Positions 1 to 7,712 of a stretch of DNA of 64,000 nucleotides are shown one piece after another (position 1 is the first letter of the stretch; every line of letters starts with the position of its first letter). The notes under the pieces were generated by a model. It was not told where the DNA came from. It searched no databases and saw only the letters and a list, made by a program, of their open reading frames with translations. The position numbers were made by a program, and so were the translations under genes. This DNA is from Millisia brevis NBRC 105863 (lineage in GTDB: Bacteria; Actinomycetota; Actinomycetes; Mycobacteriales; Mycobacteriaceae). The stretch covers positions 62,001-126,000 of the forward strand of contig NZ_BCRN01000016.1 in assembly GCF_001552615.1 (NCBI RefSeq), given 5' to 3'.

Positions 1-498
1 GACCACGCCGACGGTCGGGGCGAGTTCCCGGCAGGCCCGGGGCAGTTCGGCGACATCGCGGACGGTGAGCGTGCCGAGTCGTTGGCCGACGCGCTCGGGA
101 CTGCGGTCGAAGAGGCCGACCATGCGGAATCCCTTGCGGTTGAACCCGGAGTAGCGGGCCAGGGCGGTGCCGAGGTGGCCGATGCCGACCAGGACCACCC
201 GGTGCTGGCGGTCGAGGCCCAGTCCGCGCTCGATGCGCTCGCGCAGCCGGGCGACGTCGTAGCCGACCCCGCGGATCCCGCTGCGGCCGAGGTGGGACAG
301 ATCACGCCGAAGCTTCGCGGAACCGACCCCGGCGGCGCCGGCCAATTCCTCACTGGATACCGTCACCACGCCGCGCTCGACCATGGAACCGAGGACCTCG
401 AGGTAGATCGCCAGCCGGCCGACGGTCGCCTGCGGTATCCGGGACACACTCGGTGGCATATGGGGGCCACCGGCAGGTGTGCGGCGCACGTAGGACAC
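1..498 (-). CDS. rex: Redox-sensing transcriptional repressor Rex (3' end outside window)
   Basis: Rex senses the NADH/NAD+ ratio and represses respiratory and fermentative genes when NADH is low. The first 166 residues are visible. An N-terminal winged helix (about 22-85) ends in LSHLGRSGIRGVGYDV, the conserved Rex recognition region. A Rossmann fold follows, with the nucleotide-binding motif GIGHLGTALA at about 105-114 and SGFNRKGF after it. I chose the GTG at 498 because AAGGAG lies 8 nt upstream; an in-frame ATG at 459 would remove 13 residues that are not conserved. In relatives rex precedes hemA, which should lie just outside the window. A Rex-type operator overlaps its promoter, so autorepression is likely. 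Confidence 0.93.
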   Translation of the reverse strand, partial: MSYVRRTPAGGPHMPPSVSRIPQATVGRLAIYLEVLGSMVERGVVTVSSEELAGAAGVGSAKLRRDLSHLGRSGIRGVGYDVARLRERIERGLGLDRQHRVVLVGIGHLGTALARYSGFNRKGFRMVGLFDRSPERVGQRLGTLTVRDVAELPRACRELAPTVGVV

Positions 499-582
499 GT
501 CTTCGGCTCCTTGCCCGACCGCTGCGACTGCCGACGACGACAGCCGGATACGGTGGGTCACGACTCGGGTTCAGCAGGGACT

Positions 583-611
583 ACGGTAGCCGCTTGTGAA
601 CGAATGAACAA
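583..611 (-). promoter_or_regulatory. rex promoter with Rex operator
   Basis: On the plus strand 594-611 reads TTGTGAACGAATGAACAA, which matches 14 of 18 positions of the Streptomyces Rex operator as I remember it (TTGTGAACGCGTTCACAA), with intact TTGT and ACAA ends. Read on the minus strand, TTGTTC (606-611) and TACCGT (583-588) are 17 nt apart, as -35 and -10 boxes. The operator therefore covers the -35 box and part of the spacer, which fits autorepression. Binding is inferred. Confidence 0.6.
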
Positions 612-655
612 AGTCGCCGAGCCGTCCGGTAGGATGCCGGCGCCCCGATAGGGCA

Positions 656-961
656 TCACCGCCCCAGATCCGCGCTCAACCTGGCCGTATCCACCGTCCA
701 GTAGGAATGCTCCTCGCCGTCGAGCAGCACGACCGGCAACCGGTCGCCGTACTCGGCGCGCAGCTCCGGATCGTCCGCGGCGGCCAGGTCGACGTCGATC
801 ACCCGCGGGGTCAGCCCGAACTCGCCGCAGATGCCGCGCAGCACCTCGAGCGCCGTCCCGCAGGCGGAGCATCCCTCCCGGGTCAGCAGGACGACATCGT
901 GCTCGCCGGTCTCGGTTCTCCCTGTCGCCACCCGGCCAGCATTCCACGCACGCGGTCGCAT
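656..961 (-). CDS. Glutaredoxin/thioredoxin-fold protein
   Basis: Small thioredoxin-fold protein of about 101 residues, in the place of Rv0508 in mycobacteria. The redox motif is CSAC after LLTREG, and the cis-Pro region reads GDRLPVVLLDG. The end, HSYWTVDTARLSADL, is typical of this DUF836-like glutaredoxin family. It probably acts as a cytosolic disulfide reductase, but no substrate can be read from sequence. The start is uncertain: ATG at 961 or GTG at 931, neither with a good ribosome binding site. The frame is open up to 1036. It lies upstream of rex on the same strand, but rex has its own promoter in the 157-bp gap. Confidence 0.82.
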   Translation of the reverse strand: MRPRAWNAGRVATGRTETGEHDVVLLTREGCSACGTALEVLRGICGEFGLTPRVIDVDLAAADDPELRAEYGDRLPVVLLDGEEHSYWTVDTARLSADLGR

Positions 962-1095
962 CTCACGTATTCGCCCGACAACTCGTACTCCCGGCCGTCG
1001 GATCGCTTGGCTAATGTGGATCAGGCGCCGTCGCATCGACGCGTCGCTGCGATTGCGCTTGCGCGATACGTACTCGTGTGCGGGAAGGAGGCCAG

Positions 1096-2049
1096 GTGGG
1101 GCCTCGGATCACCAGGGAGTCCGCCGGCGAGTCGACCCGATGGGAGTCGACACGGTGGCGGCGACCGCTGGGGGCGAGCCTGGCCGACCTGCGCGCGTCG
1201 CTGGCCGGCAACGCCAGCGCCGACGCGGCGCTCGCCGGGCTACAGGAGCACGAGGCCGACGAGGCGATCGACTCCACGGTGCCCCGCGACCTGACCGCGG
1301 CGGCGTTCTTCGACGTCGACAACACGATGGTCCAGGGCGCCTCGATCATCCACTTCGCCCGCGGCCTGGCCGCGCGCAAGTACTTCTCCACCCGCGATGT
1401 CGCCGAGTTCGCCTGGCAGCAGGTCAAGTTTCGGGTCAGCGGCAAGGAGGACCTCGGCGACGTCGCCACCGGCCGACAGAAGGCGTTGTCCTTTGTCGCC
1501 GGTCGCTCGACCGCCGAGCTGCGCTCCCTGGGCGAGGAGATCTACGACGAGGTGATCGCCGACAAGATCTGGGCGGGCACCCGCGCCCTGGCCCAGATGC
1601 ACCTCGACGCCGGCCAGCAGGTGTGGTTGGTCACCGCGACCCCGGTCGAGTTGGCGCAGATCATCGCCGAGCGGCTCGGGCTGACCGGCGCCCTGGGCAC
1701 GGTCGCCGAGAGCGTCGACGGGGTCTTCACCGGCAATCTCGTCGGCGACATCCTGCACGGTCCGGGCAAGGCGCACGCGGTGCGGGCCCTCGCCATCCGG
1801 GAGGGTCTGTCCCTCGACCGCTGCTCGGCCTACTCCGACAGCTACAACGATGTGCCGATGTTGTCGCTGGTCGGGACGGCCGTCGCGATCAATCCCGATC
1901 CGAGCCTGCGCGAACTCGCCCGCACCCGCGGCTGGGAGATCCGCGACTACCGCACCGGCCGCAAGGCGGCCAAGGTCGGGCTGCCGACCGCCGTGGCCCT
2001 GGGCGCGATCGCCGGCGGGGTGGCGGTCGCCGCCGGGCGGCGGCGTTAG
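1096..2049 (+). CDS. HAD-IB family phosphatase (SerB1-like)
   Basis: HAD-superfamily subfamily IB hydrolase of 317 residues. Motif I is DVDNT (about 73-77), motif II VTATP, the conserved lysine is in GKAHAVRA, and motif III is SDSYNDVPM. These carry the aspartate nucleophile and Mg2+ ligands of phosphoserine-phosphatase-like enzymes. Relatives are labelled SerB1 or phosphoserine phosphatase, but the true substrate of this clade is not settled. The last 30 residues hold a short Ala/Gly-rich hydrophobic segment before RRR, possibly a membrane contact. GTG at 1096 follows AAGGAGG by 4 nt. It is divergent from the glutaredoxin gene and convergent with the acyltransferase, whose stop lies 3 bp away. 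Confidence 0.88.
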   Translation: MGPRITRESAGESTRWESTRWRRPLGASLADLRASLAGNASADAALAGLQEHEADEAIDSTVPRDLTAAAFFDVDNTMVQGASIIHFARGLAARKYFSTRDVAEFAWQQVKFRVSGKEDLGDVATGRQKALSFVAGRSTAELRSLGEEIYDEVIADKIWAGTRALAQMHLDAGQQVWLVTATPVELAQIIAERLGLTGALGTVAESVDGVFTGNLVGDILHGPGKAHAVRALAIREGLSLDRCSAYSDSYNDVPMLSLVGTAVAINPDPSLRELARTRGWEIRDYRTGRKAAKVGLPTAVALGAIAGGVAVAAGRRR

Positions 2050-2052
2050 GGG

Positions 2053-3057
2053 TCAGTAGAAGACGTTGCGGCGGCGGGCGAGCAGCCGGTAGAGGTTCTG
2101 CTGGATCGTCTCGCGCACGTGGTCGGTGATCTCGAACAGTTCCATCGGATCGTCCGCCGCGGCGGTCGGGTAGTCGGCGGTGTGGATCGGCGCGCCGAAT
2201 TCGATGAGCCACTTGGAGGGCAGCGGCACCAGGCCCAGCGGACCGAGGTGCGGGAACAGTGGGGTGATCGGGAAGTACGGGGCGCCGAGCAGCCGGGCCA
2301 GCGCGGTCAGTTCGCCGATCTTCGGGTAGATCTCCTCGGATCCGACGATCGAGCACGGGATGATCGGCGTACCGGTGCGCATGGCGGCGGAGACGAATCC
2401 GCCGCGGCCGAAGCGCTGCAGCTTGTAGCGCTCCGAGAAGGGCTTGCCGATCCCCTTGAATCCCTCGGGGAAGACACCGACCAGATCACCGTTGTTGAGC
2501 AGCAGCTCGGCGTCGGACTGGCAGGCCAGCGTATTTCCGGTACGCCGGACCAGCACCGAGACGCCGGGGTATTCGAACCCGAAGTCGGCGACGAGCATCC
2601 GCACCAGCCGGTGCGCGGGATGCTCGTCGTGCACCCCGACGGCCAGCATCGTGCCGTCGATCGGGATCACGCCGGCGTGGTTCGACACGACCAGCGCGCC
2701 GCCGGTCGCCGGGATATGTTCCATTCCGCGGATTTCGACGCGGAACCACTTCCGGTACAGCGGTCGCAGCAACGGATACCAGACGTTCTGGGTGAAGTCC
2801 TCGTCGTAGCCGAACTCGTCGATCTCGTAGTCACCGGCCAGCCGCCGACGCAGCAGATGGGCCGCCGAACCGACGTCGTCGATCAGCCGGCGCCGAATCT
2901 GCTCGAGCAGTTCGACCGCCTCCGCGGGCGGGGCGGGCAGCGTTCGCGTCCCGACGGCCGATCCGTCGGACGGCGGCATCCGGGTGCTCGCGCCGCCCGC
3001 GACCGAGCGCAGGGGTAGAACTTTGGCCACGGTCGACACCGCCCTCCCGTCGGTCAT
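2053..3057 (-). CDS. PlsC-type glycerolipid acyltransferase
   Basis: Lysophospholipid acyltransferase-family protein of 334 residues, matching Rv0502. The acyl-transfer histidine is in VVSNHAG (H at about 127) with an aspartate six residues on (IPID), a wider spacing than the usual HX4D. Motif III is FPEGFKG (about 196-202), and PIIPCSIVGSEEIYP matches motif IV. It probably transfers acyl groups to a glycerolipid or related acceptor at the inner face of the membrane. The ATG overlaps the stop of the upstream SDR gene by 4 bp (ATGA), so the two are probably translationally coupled, and a joint role in envelope lipid metabolism is reasonable. Confidence 0.86.
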   Translation of the reverse strand: MTDGRAVSTVAKVLPLRSVAGGASTRMPPSDGSAVGTRTLPAPPAEAVELLEQIRRRLIDDVGSAAHLLRRRLAGDYEIDEFGYDEDFTQNVWYPLLRPLYRKWFRVEIRGMEHIPATGGALVVSNHAGVIPIDGTMLAVGVHDEHPAHRLVRMLVADFGFEYPGVSVLVRRTGNTLACQSDAELLLNNGDLVGVFPEGFKGIGKPFSERYKLQRFGRGGFVSAAMRTGTPIIPCSIVGSEEIYPKIGELTALARLLGAPYFPITPLFPHLGPLGLVPLPSKWLIEFGAPIHTADYPTAAADDPMELFEITDHVRETIQQNLYRLLARRRNVFY

Positions 3058-4148
3058 TTCGCCGAATTGTTCGTCATCGAATCATGCAGGGCCGGAACCA
3101 ATGTCGGCTTCGGCCTACCTCCGAGCAGCGACTCGATGCGCACCGCCGCCGACGTGACCCACTCGGGATTGATCACCGGCGGCTTGCCGAGTCCGACGAC
3201 GTAGTCGTCGATCGCCTCCAGGGTCGTCCGTTCCGGTCGAAACCTCAAGACCTCGCGCATGCGTGTGGTGTCCACCCCACAGCCGTACCGGAAATACTGC
3301 ATATGCTCGTCGTCGATGGACCCGGTACTCGGTCCGATGATCGCGCTGCCCACCTTGCGATAGATCGGCGACGGCAGCGGCACCTCGAGCCTACCCGCGC
3401 GCCGGATCGCCTGACTGAGGGGCACGACGCCGTCCGCGGCGATGTTGAAGGTGCCCGAACGGTCGGACACCGCGGCGACGGTCAGCGCGGCGAGCGCGTC
3501 CTGCTCGTGCACCAACTGCAGGCGAGCGTCGCGTCCGAGGATCGTCGGGACCAGCGGGGAGGCGAGGTATCGGGAGATCATCCCGTTCATCAGCGGGCCG
3601 ACCATCGGCGCCTGACGCAGGATCGTCACGTCGATGTCGGCGCGTCGGCGCCCCAATCCCCTGGCGTATCCCTCGATTTCGCGGCAGTCGATCGCAAAGG
3701 CGCCACGCAACCGCGAGCGGGCCGAGGTCTCCTCGGTGAAGCGAGCCGGGTCCTTCGGGCTGCTGCCGTAGACGGCGGTCGACGAGCGGACCACCAGCTT
3801 GCGCACGGTCTCGGACTTCTGGCAGACGGCGAACAGCTGCATCGCCCCGATGACGTTGACGTCCTTCATCATGGTGCGACCGGCTCCGCGCGGCGGGCGC
3901 GAGAGCAGCCCGGCGTGCACGACGGTGTCGATGCCGGCGTTGCGGATAACTTTGGCGATGAGCGGATTACGAATATCGGCACGAACGAATTCCGCGCGCC
4001 CGAAACGACGCATCATCGCCTTGCTGGGCTGTACGTAGTCGACGCCGATCACCCGCTCGATGCGGTCGTCGCGGGCGAGGCCGGCGGTCAGGAAGCCACC
4101 GAGGAATCGGCTGGCGCCCGTGACGAGCACGGCGCGAGGCGCGTTCAC
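3054..4148 (-). CDS. NAD(P)-binding SDR/epimerase-like protein (GalE2-like)
   Basis: Extended-SDR-family protein of 364 residues in the position of Rv0501. The N-terminus has the nucleotide loop VTGASRFLGG and then GVDYVQPSK. VRSSTAVYGSSP matches the region carrying the catalytic Ser/Thr. Where the YxxxK pair is expected the sequence is AIDCREIEGYARG, so the canonical Tyr and Lys are missing. It may be a non-catalytic or altered SDR, and the name UDP-glucose epimerase should not be taken literally. The start is GTG at 4148. It overlaps the acyltransferase gene by 4 bp and is separated from bS22 upstream by a strong hairpin. Confidence 0.82.
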   Translation of the reverse strand: MNAPRAVLVTGASRFLGGFLTAGLARDDRIERVIGVDYVQPSKAMMRRFGRAEFVRADIRNPLIAKVIRNAGIDTVVHAGLLSRPPRGAGRTMMKDVNVIGAMQLFAVCQKSETVRKLVVRSSTAVYGSSPKDPARFTEETSARSRLRGAFAIDCREIEGYARGLGRRRADIDVTILRQAPMVGPLMNGMISRYLASPLVPTILGRDARLQLVHEQDALAALTVAAVSDRSGTFNIAADGVVPLSQAIRRAGRLEVPLPSPIYRKVGSAIIGPSTGSIDDEHMQYFRYGCGVDTTRMREVLRFRPERTTLEAIDDYVVGLGKPPVINPEWVTSAAVRIESLLGGRPKPTLVPALHDSMTNNSAK

Positions 4149-4280
4149 CGCTGCCGATCCTGAACCATCGATCCCGCCTCACCCCTCGGATTACGAAGCA
4201 CCGGACAGCCCGCACGGGAGAATGTGATCTCCGCCTCCCGGGTCAACGCCGACGAGGACAGGCTACCCCGCCCGGAACGA

Positions 4281-4314
4281 CGAATGCCCACCACGTCACA
4301 GTGGTGGGCATTCG
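4281..4314 (-). terminator. Strong hairpin downstream of bS22
   Basis: A perfect 14-bp stem (CGAATGCCCACCAC paired with GTGGTGGGCATTCG) closes a 6-nt loop (GTCACA). It lies 29 bp after the bS22 stop and before the SDR gene on the same strand. There is no clean T-run, as is common in actinobacteria, so this is either an intrinsic terminator or an mRNA-stabilising 3' structure. Confidence 0.7.
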
Positions 4315-4343
4315 CTGATACGGGCCGGATTCGGCGACGAATC

Positions 4344-4445
4344 CTACTTGCCCAATTTCCGGCGCTGCACGCGTGTCCGACGGAGCAACTTGCGATGCTT
4401 CTTCTTCGACATGCGCTTGCGGCGCTTCTTGATTACTGAACCCAT
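4344..4445 (-). CDS. Small ribosomal subunit protein bS22 (AURKAIP1/COX24 domain)
   Basis: Tiny gene encoding 33 residues: starts [17 protein letters not shown] and ends [12 protein letters not shown]. More than half of the residues are Lys or Arg. This is the actinobacterial AURKAIP1/COX24-domain protein, seen as bS22 on mycobacterial small ribosomal subunits; the M. tuberculosis counterpart is Rv0500B, also 33 residues. GAGGGA lies 8 nt before the ATG. The gene sits between the excisionase-like HTH gene and the SDR gene, as in mycobacteria, and is followed by a strong hairpin. Its size makes it easy to miss. Confidence 0.93.
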
Positions 4446-4474
4446 TCGGGACGTCCCTCGCGTTTCGCTTCCAC

Positions 4475-4493
4475 GCACACAGCCGGTGTGTGC
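4475..4493. promoter_or_regulatory. Inverted repeat in the bS22 upstream region
   Basis: GCACACA-GCCGG-TGTGTGC is a perfect 7-bp inverted repeat with a 5-nt centre, 30 bp before the bS22 start. It could be an operator or a leader hairpin. The rest of the 190-bp gap to the next gene shows no ORF. Confidence 0.4.
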
Positions 4494-4636
4494 TCAGTAC
4501 GGCCAGGCGTACCCACTACCCCGGATCGCTCCGGCGTACGGGTGAACACCCCGCACTGGTCAGGCACGACGACGCACAACATTACCGGGTGCGCCTGCCG
4601 TGCTCGCGAGCGGGTCCCCGTCGAGTCCTCGCGCGC

Positions 4637-4873
4637 TCAGCCCGCGTCGAAGTAGGAGGTCTGCAGGTACTCGTGAACCGCCTTCTCGGGGACACGGAAC
4701 GACCGACCCACCCGCACCGCGGGCAGCTCACCGCCGTGTACCAGTCGGTAGACGGTCATCTTGGAGACGCGCATCAGGGCGGCCACCTCGGCCACCGTGA
4801 GGAACTGCGGCCCGGTCACACCGATCTGGACGTCCTGACCCGGGCCCTTTGTGGGCTTGTTGATGGGTGCCAT
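4637..4873 (-). CDS. Excisionase-family helix-turn-helix DNA-binding protein
   Basis: 78-residue protein made almost entirely of a MerR/excisionase-type winged HTH: FLTVAEVAALMRVSKMTVYR, then HGGELPAVRVGRSFRVP and the conserved tail YLQTSYFDAG. It matches Rv0500A nearly along its length and belongs to the small HTH_17 group that includes BldC-like developmental regulators. It lies downstream of proC on the same strand (95-bp gap) and upstream of bS22. GGAGG lies 11 nt before the ATG. This is a chromosomal regulator by context; no integrase or phage gene is nearby. Confidence 0.88.
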   Translation of the reverse strand: MAPINKPTKGPGQDVQIGVTGPQFLTVAEVAALMRVSKMTVYRLVHGGELPAVRVGRSFRVPEKAVHEYLQTSYFDAG

Positions 4874-4968
4874 CTATTCACTTACCTCCGACACGGCCGC
4901 GCCGCCGGCTTCCCCACCGGCGGAACAGACACGCACGTGCTGCCTTGAGCTTAGCGGGACGGATGGGA

Positions 4969-5814
4969 TTAGTGCGACGCGCGCGCCGATTGCGGCGCGT
5001 CTTCCGTATGACGACCCAGCTCCGCCGACCGCTTGCGGGCCGCTTCGACCGCGTTGAGCAGGCCCGCTCGCAGGCCGGCGCGCTCGAGTTCGCCGATCGC
5101 CGCGGCGGTGGTACCGGCCGGGGAGGTCACCGCCGCGCGCAGTTCGTTCGGGGTCTGGTCGGAGCGGTCGAGCAGGGCCGCCGAGCCGATCAGCGTCTGC
5201 GTGACCAGCGTCGACGCGGTGGCCCGGTCGATGCCGAGGGTGACGGCGCCGTCGATCAGTGCCTCGGTCACCAGGAAGAAGTAGGCCGGTCCGGACCCCG
5301 AGATCGCGGTGACCGCGTCGAGGCTCGACTCCGGCAGGACCAGGACGCGGCCCACCGATTCGAGGATCGTGCGGGCCTGCGCGAGGTCGTCGGCGGCCGC
5401 ATGCCGTCCGGCGGCGATCACCGACATCCCCTCCCCCACCAGCATCGGGGTATTCGGCATCGCCCGCACCACGGGTGCGCCGGCCGGCAGCTGCGCCTCG
5501 ATCCGAGCGGTCGATACCCCCGCCGCCAGCGACAGGACCAACTGGTCGGTGTCGGTATCGGAATCGACCGCACCGACGCCGGCGAGCACGGAGTCGACGT
5601 CGTTCGGCTTGACCGCCAGCACCACGACGTGGGCGCCCTCGACCGCGTCGGCGATCGTGGTGACCCGGATGCCGAAACGGTCGGCGATCTCGTCGGCGCG
5701 CACGGCTGCCCGCTCGGCGACCACCAGATCCTTGATCGGCCAACCGGCCTCGACCAGACCGGCCACCAACGCTTCACCGATTCGGCCGCCGCCGATCACC
5801 GCAACTCTCGTCAT
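4969..5814 (-). CDS. proC: Pyrroline-5-carboxylate reductase
   Basis: Last step of proline synthesis: reduces 1-pyrroline-5-carboxylate to proline with NAD(P)H in the cytosol. 281 residues, normal length. The Rossmann start is VAVIGGGRIGEALVAGL. MPNTPMLVGEGMSV and ISGSGPAYFFLVTEALIDGA are family signatures, and TSPAGTTAAAIGELERAGLR is the C-terminal P5CR signature. The ATG at 5814 is unambiguous. It follows the thioesterase gene by 54 bp on the same strand, so it may be the tail of the ppx operon. Confidence 0.95.
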   Translation of the reverse strand: MTRVAVIGGGRIGEALVAGLVEAGWPIKDLVVAERAAVRADEIADRFGIRVTTIADAVEGAHVVVLAVKPNDVDSVLAGVGAVDSDTDTDQLVLSLAAGVSTARIEAQLPAGAPVVRAMPNTPMLVGEGMSVIAAGRHAAADDLAQARTILESVGRVLVLPESSLDAVTAISGSGPAYFFLVTEALIDGAVTLGIDRATASTLVTQTLIGSAALLDRSDQTPNELRAAVTSPAGTTAAAIGELERAGLRAGLLNAVEAARKRSAELGRHTEDAPQSARASH

Positions 5815-5868
5815 GGCGAATAGCGTGCCACGGCCCTCGGTGCGATCCCCGTCACACCCGCTCGACCG

Positions 5869-6744
5869 TTAGCCGCCCTCACCGGCCGGCAGCGGCGGCA
5901 TCGCGAGCTGCCGGCATTGCGCGACGATCGCGTCGTTGCCGTCGATGACCAGGTGATCCTCGTCCATCCAGCCGGTGCCGACCGCAGTCGCCCGGGTGAC
6001 CAGCCGCAGCCAGCCCGGTTCGGGGATATGCCGCAGATAGCTCGACATCTGCACGGTCGGAGCCCAGCCGGGGCGTCCGAGGTTGAGCGTGATCGGCGGG
6101 CTGGTGTCACCGGCCATCAGGCCGAACAGCGCCCGCACATCGTCGCTCTTGGCGTCCTCGTCGAACAGGCGCAGCCACAGCCGGATCTCCGGTCCACCGA
6201 TCGATCCGGTCAGGAACGACGCCGAGCGCGGGTCGATCGCCATGTCGATCCCGGCGGCGATGTGGATCACCGCGGCCAGCGGGTGGCTCGGATCGACGGT
6301 CAGACCCAGTTCGCCGGGTTCGACCGGCATCTCCCGACAGACCTCGTCGTCGGACTGCACGTACCTCTCGTCCGGATGCCCGAGGACCACCAGGGCGCGG
6401 ACGTATTCGCGCCCCTCCTGGAGCGCGGAGACCGCGATGTGCACCACGCGCCGGCCGCGCTTGACGACATCGGTGGTCAGCTCGAGCCGGCCCGGATCGG
6501 GAGCCGACAGGTACGAGGCGGTCACCGCCAGGGGCTGGCGGGTGTCCAGTCCCTCGGGGTCCTCCGCCCGCAGCCGATCGCGGGCGGCCGCGGCCAGCAC
6601 CGCCATCAGGGCGCCGCCGTGCACCTTCGGTCCGATCGTCCACATCGGATCGACGACGGCGACGAACCGCGCCGGGTCGGCGCCGTCCGGCTCCAGCGTC
6701 ACCAGATCGGTGAAGGGGTGCCCGGTGCGGGGCAAGCGACTCAT
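5869..6744 (-). CDS. Acyl-CoA thioesterase-like double-hotdog protein
   Basis: 291-residue protein of the TesB-like/acyl-CoA thioesterase family, matching Rv0499 in position. The first hotdog has the motif WTIGPKVHGGALMAVLAAA, followed by TASYLSAPDPGRLELTTDV. The second half (from about 150) repeats the fold with less conservation (FLTGSIGGPEIRLWLRLF). It probably hydrolyses or binds acyl-CoA, substrate unknown. Its ATG overlaps the stop of the isomerase gene by 4 bp (ATGA), so it is translationally coupled to the ppx operon. Confidence 0.82.
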   Translation of the reverse strand: MSRLPRTGHPFTDLVTLEPDGADPARFVAVVDPMWTIGPKVHGGALMAVLAAAARDRLRAEDPEGLDTRQPLAVTASYLSAPDPGRLELTTDVVKRGRRVVHIAVSALQEGREYVRALVVLGHPDERYVQSDDEVCREMPVEPGELGLTVDPSHPLAAVIHIAAGIDMAIDPRSASFLTGSIGGPEIRLWLRLFDEDAKSDDVRALFGLMAGDTSPPITLNLGRPGWAPTVQMSSYLRHIPEPGWLRLVTRATAVGTGWMDEDHLVIDGNDAIVAQCRQLAMPPLPAGEGG

Positions 6745-7712
6745 CGAAGCGGCCTTCCGTAGTGCGTATGCGGATCGGGACCCCCCGGGGTGGCGGGGTC
6801 GGGATCGGTGCTGCCGCGCGCGAAGTAGCCGCGGGAGGCGACCAGGGCCCGTTCGAGGATCTCGGTGCGCTCGCGGACGGTGCGCGCCGACTTGGTGGTC
6901 ACCTCGACCGCGGCGCTACCGGCGAATCCGGCCTCGACCGCCGCTCGGCAGACCTGCTGGATCGGCTGGGTACCCGCGCCGGGCACCATGTGCTGGTCGA
7001 GGGGATGGCCGTCGCCGTCGGCGAGGTGGAAGTGCACCAGACCGGCCCCCATCCGCCGGGCCAATGCCAGCGCGTCCACGCCGGCGGCCGAGGTATGCGA
7101 GAAGTCGAGCGTGTAGTGGCGGTGGCCGGTGTCGGTGGGGTCGAAGGAGGGCCGATAGGCGCTCGCCCGGCGCGAGTTGGCCGAACTCTCCGGCCCGAGG
7201 CCCGGGTTCTCCCTGAAGCGGTGGTCCGGCAGCGGCCGATCGGCGGACCGACCTCTCCTGCGCAGGCGTCCGGCGATCAGCCGACCGGCCTGGACGGGAA
7301 ACATGTTCTCCACCCCGACCGCGACCCCGGTGCTGTCCTCGAGGCGTTCGATCTGCTCACCGATGCGGTCGGCGTAGACGCGTTGCCACCGAAAGGGCGG
7401 GTGCACGACGACCACCTCGGCGCCGAGCTTCTCGGCGGCCTGCACCGAGCGGTCGAGCTTGGCCGCGGGGTCGCTGCCCCAGACCCGCTGGGTGACCAGC
7501 AGGCAGGGCGCGTGGATCGACATCACCGGCATCCGGTAGCGCCGGGAGAGCCGCCCGATCGCGTCGATGTCCTGGCTGACCGGGTCGGCCCAGATCATCA
7601 GCTCGACGCCGTCGTAGCCCAGTTCGGCCGCGTAGCGGAAGGCGGCGTCGGTGTTCTGCGGATACGCCGAGGCCGTCGACAACGCGATCGGGGTGATCGG
7701 GTTGGCGTTCAC
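6741..7712 (-). CDS. Sugar phosphate isomerase/epimerase-like TIM-barrel protein
   Basis: Xylose-isomerase-like (AP endonuclease 2 superfamily) protein of 323 residues. Visible barrel strands are IALSTASAYPQNTDAAFRYA, YDGVELMIW, MSIHAPCLL, EVVVVHPPF, VAVGVENMFP, HYTLDFSHTSAAG, GLVHFHLADGDGHPLDQHMVPG and AAVEVTTK, with the conserved metal-ligand Glu, His and Asp positions of the fold. The Arg-rich stretch RLRRRGRSADRPLP is an insert before the DFSHT strand. The substrate is unknown. The GTG start at 7712 overlaps the membrane-protein stop (GTGA), and the stop overlaps the thioesterase ATG. Confidence 0.82.
   Translation of the reverse strand: MNANPITPIALSTASAYPQNTDAAFRYAAELGYDGVELMIWADPVSQDIDAIGRLSRRYRMPVMSIHAPCLLVTQRVWGSDPAAKLDRSVQAAEKLGAEVVVVHPPFRWQRVYADRIGEQIERLEDSTGVAVGVENMFPVQAGRLIAGRLRRRGRSADRPLPDHRFRENPGLGPESSANSRRASAYRPSFDPTDTGHRHYTLDFSHTSAAGVDALALARRMGAGLVHFHLADGDGHPLDQHMVPGAGTQPIQQVCRAAVEAGFAGSAAVEVTTKSARTVRERTEILERALVASRGYFARGSTDPDPATPGGPDPHTHYGRPLR

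Noticed and set aside
4637-4873. Prophage or integrative element suggested by the excisionase-type HTH gene
   Set aside because: No integrase, att repeats or phage genes nearby, and the gene is in conserved order with proC and bS22.
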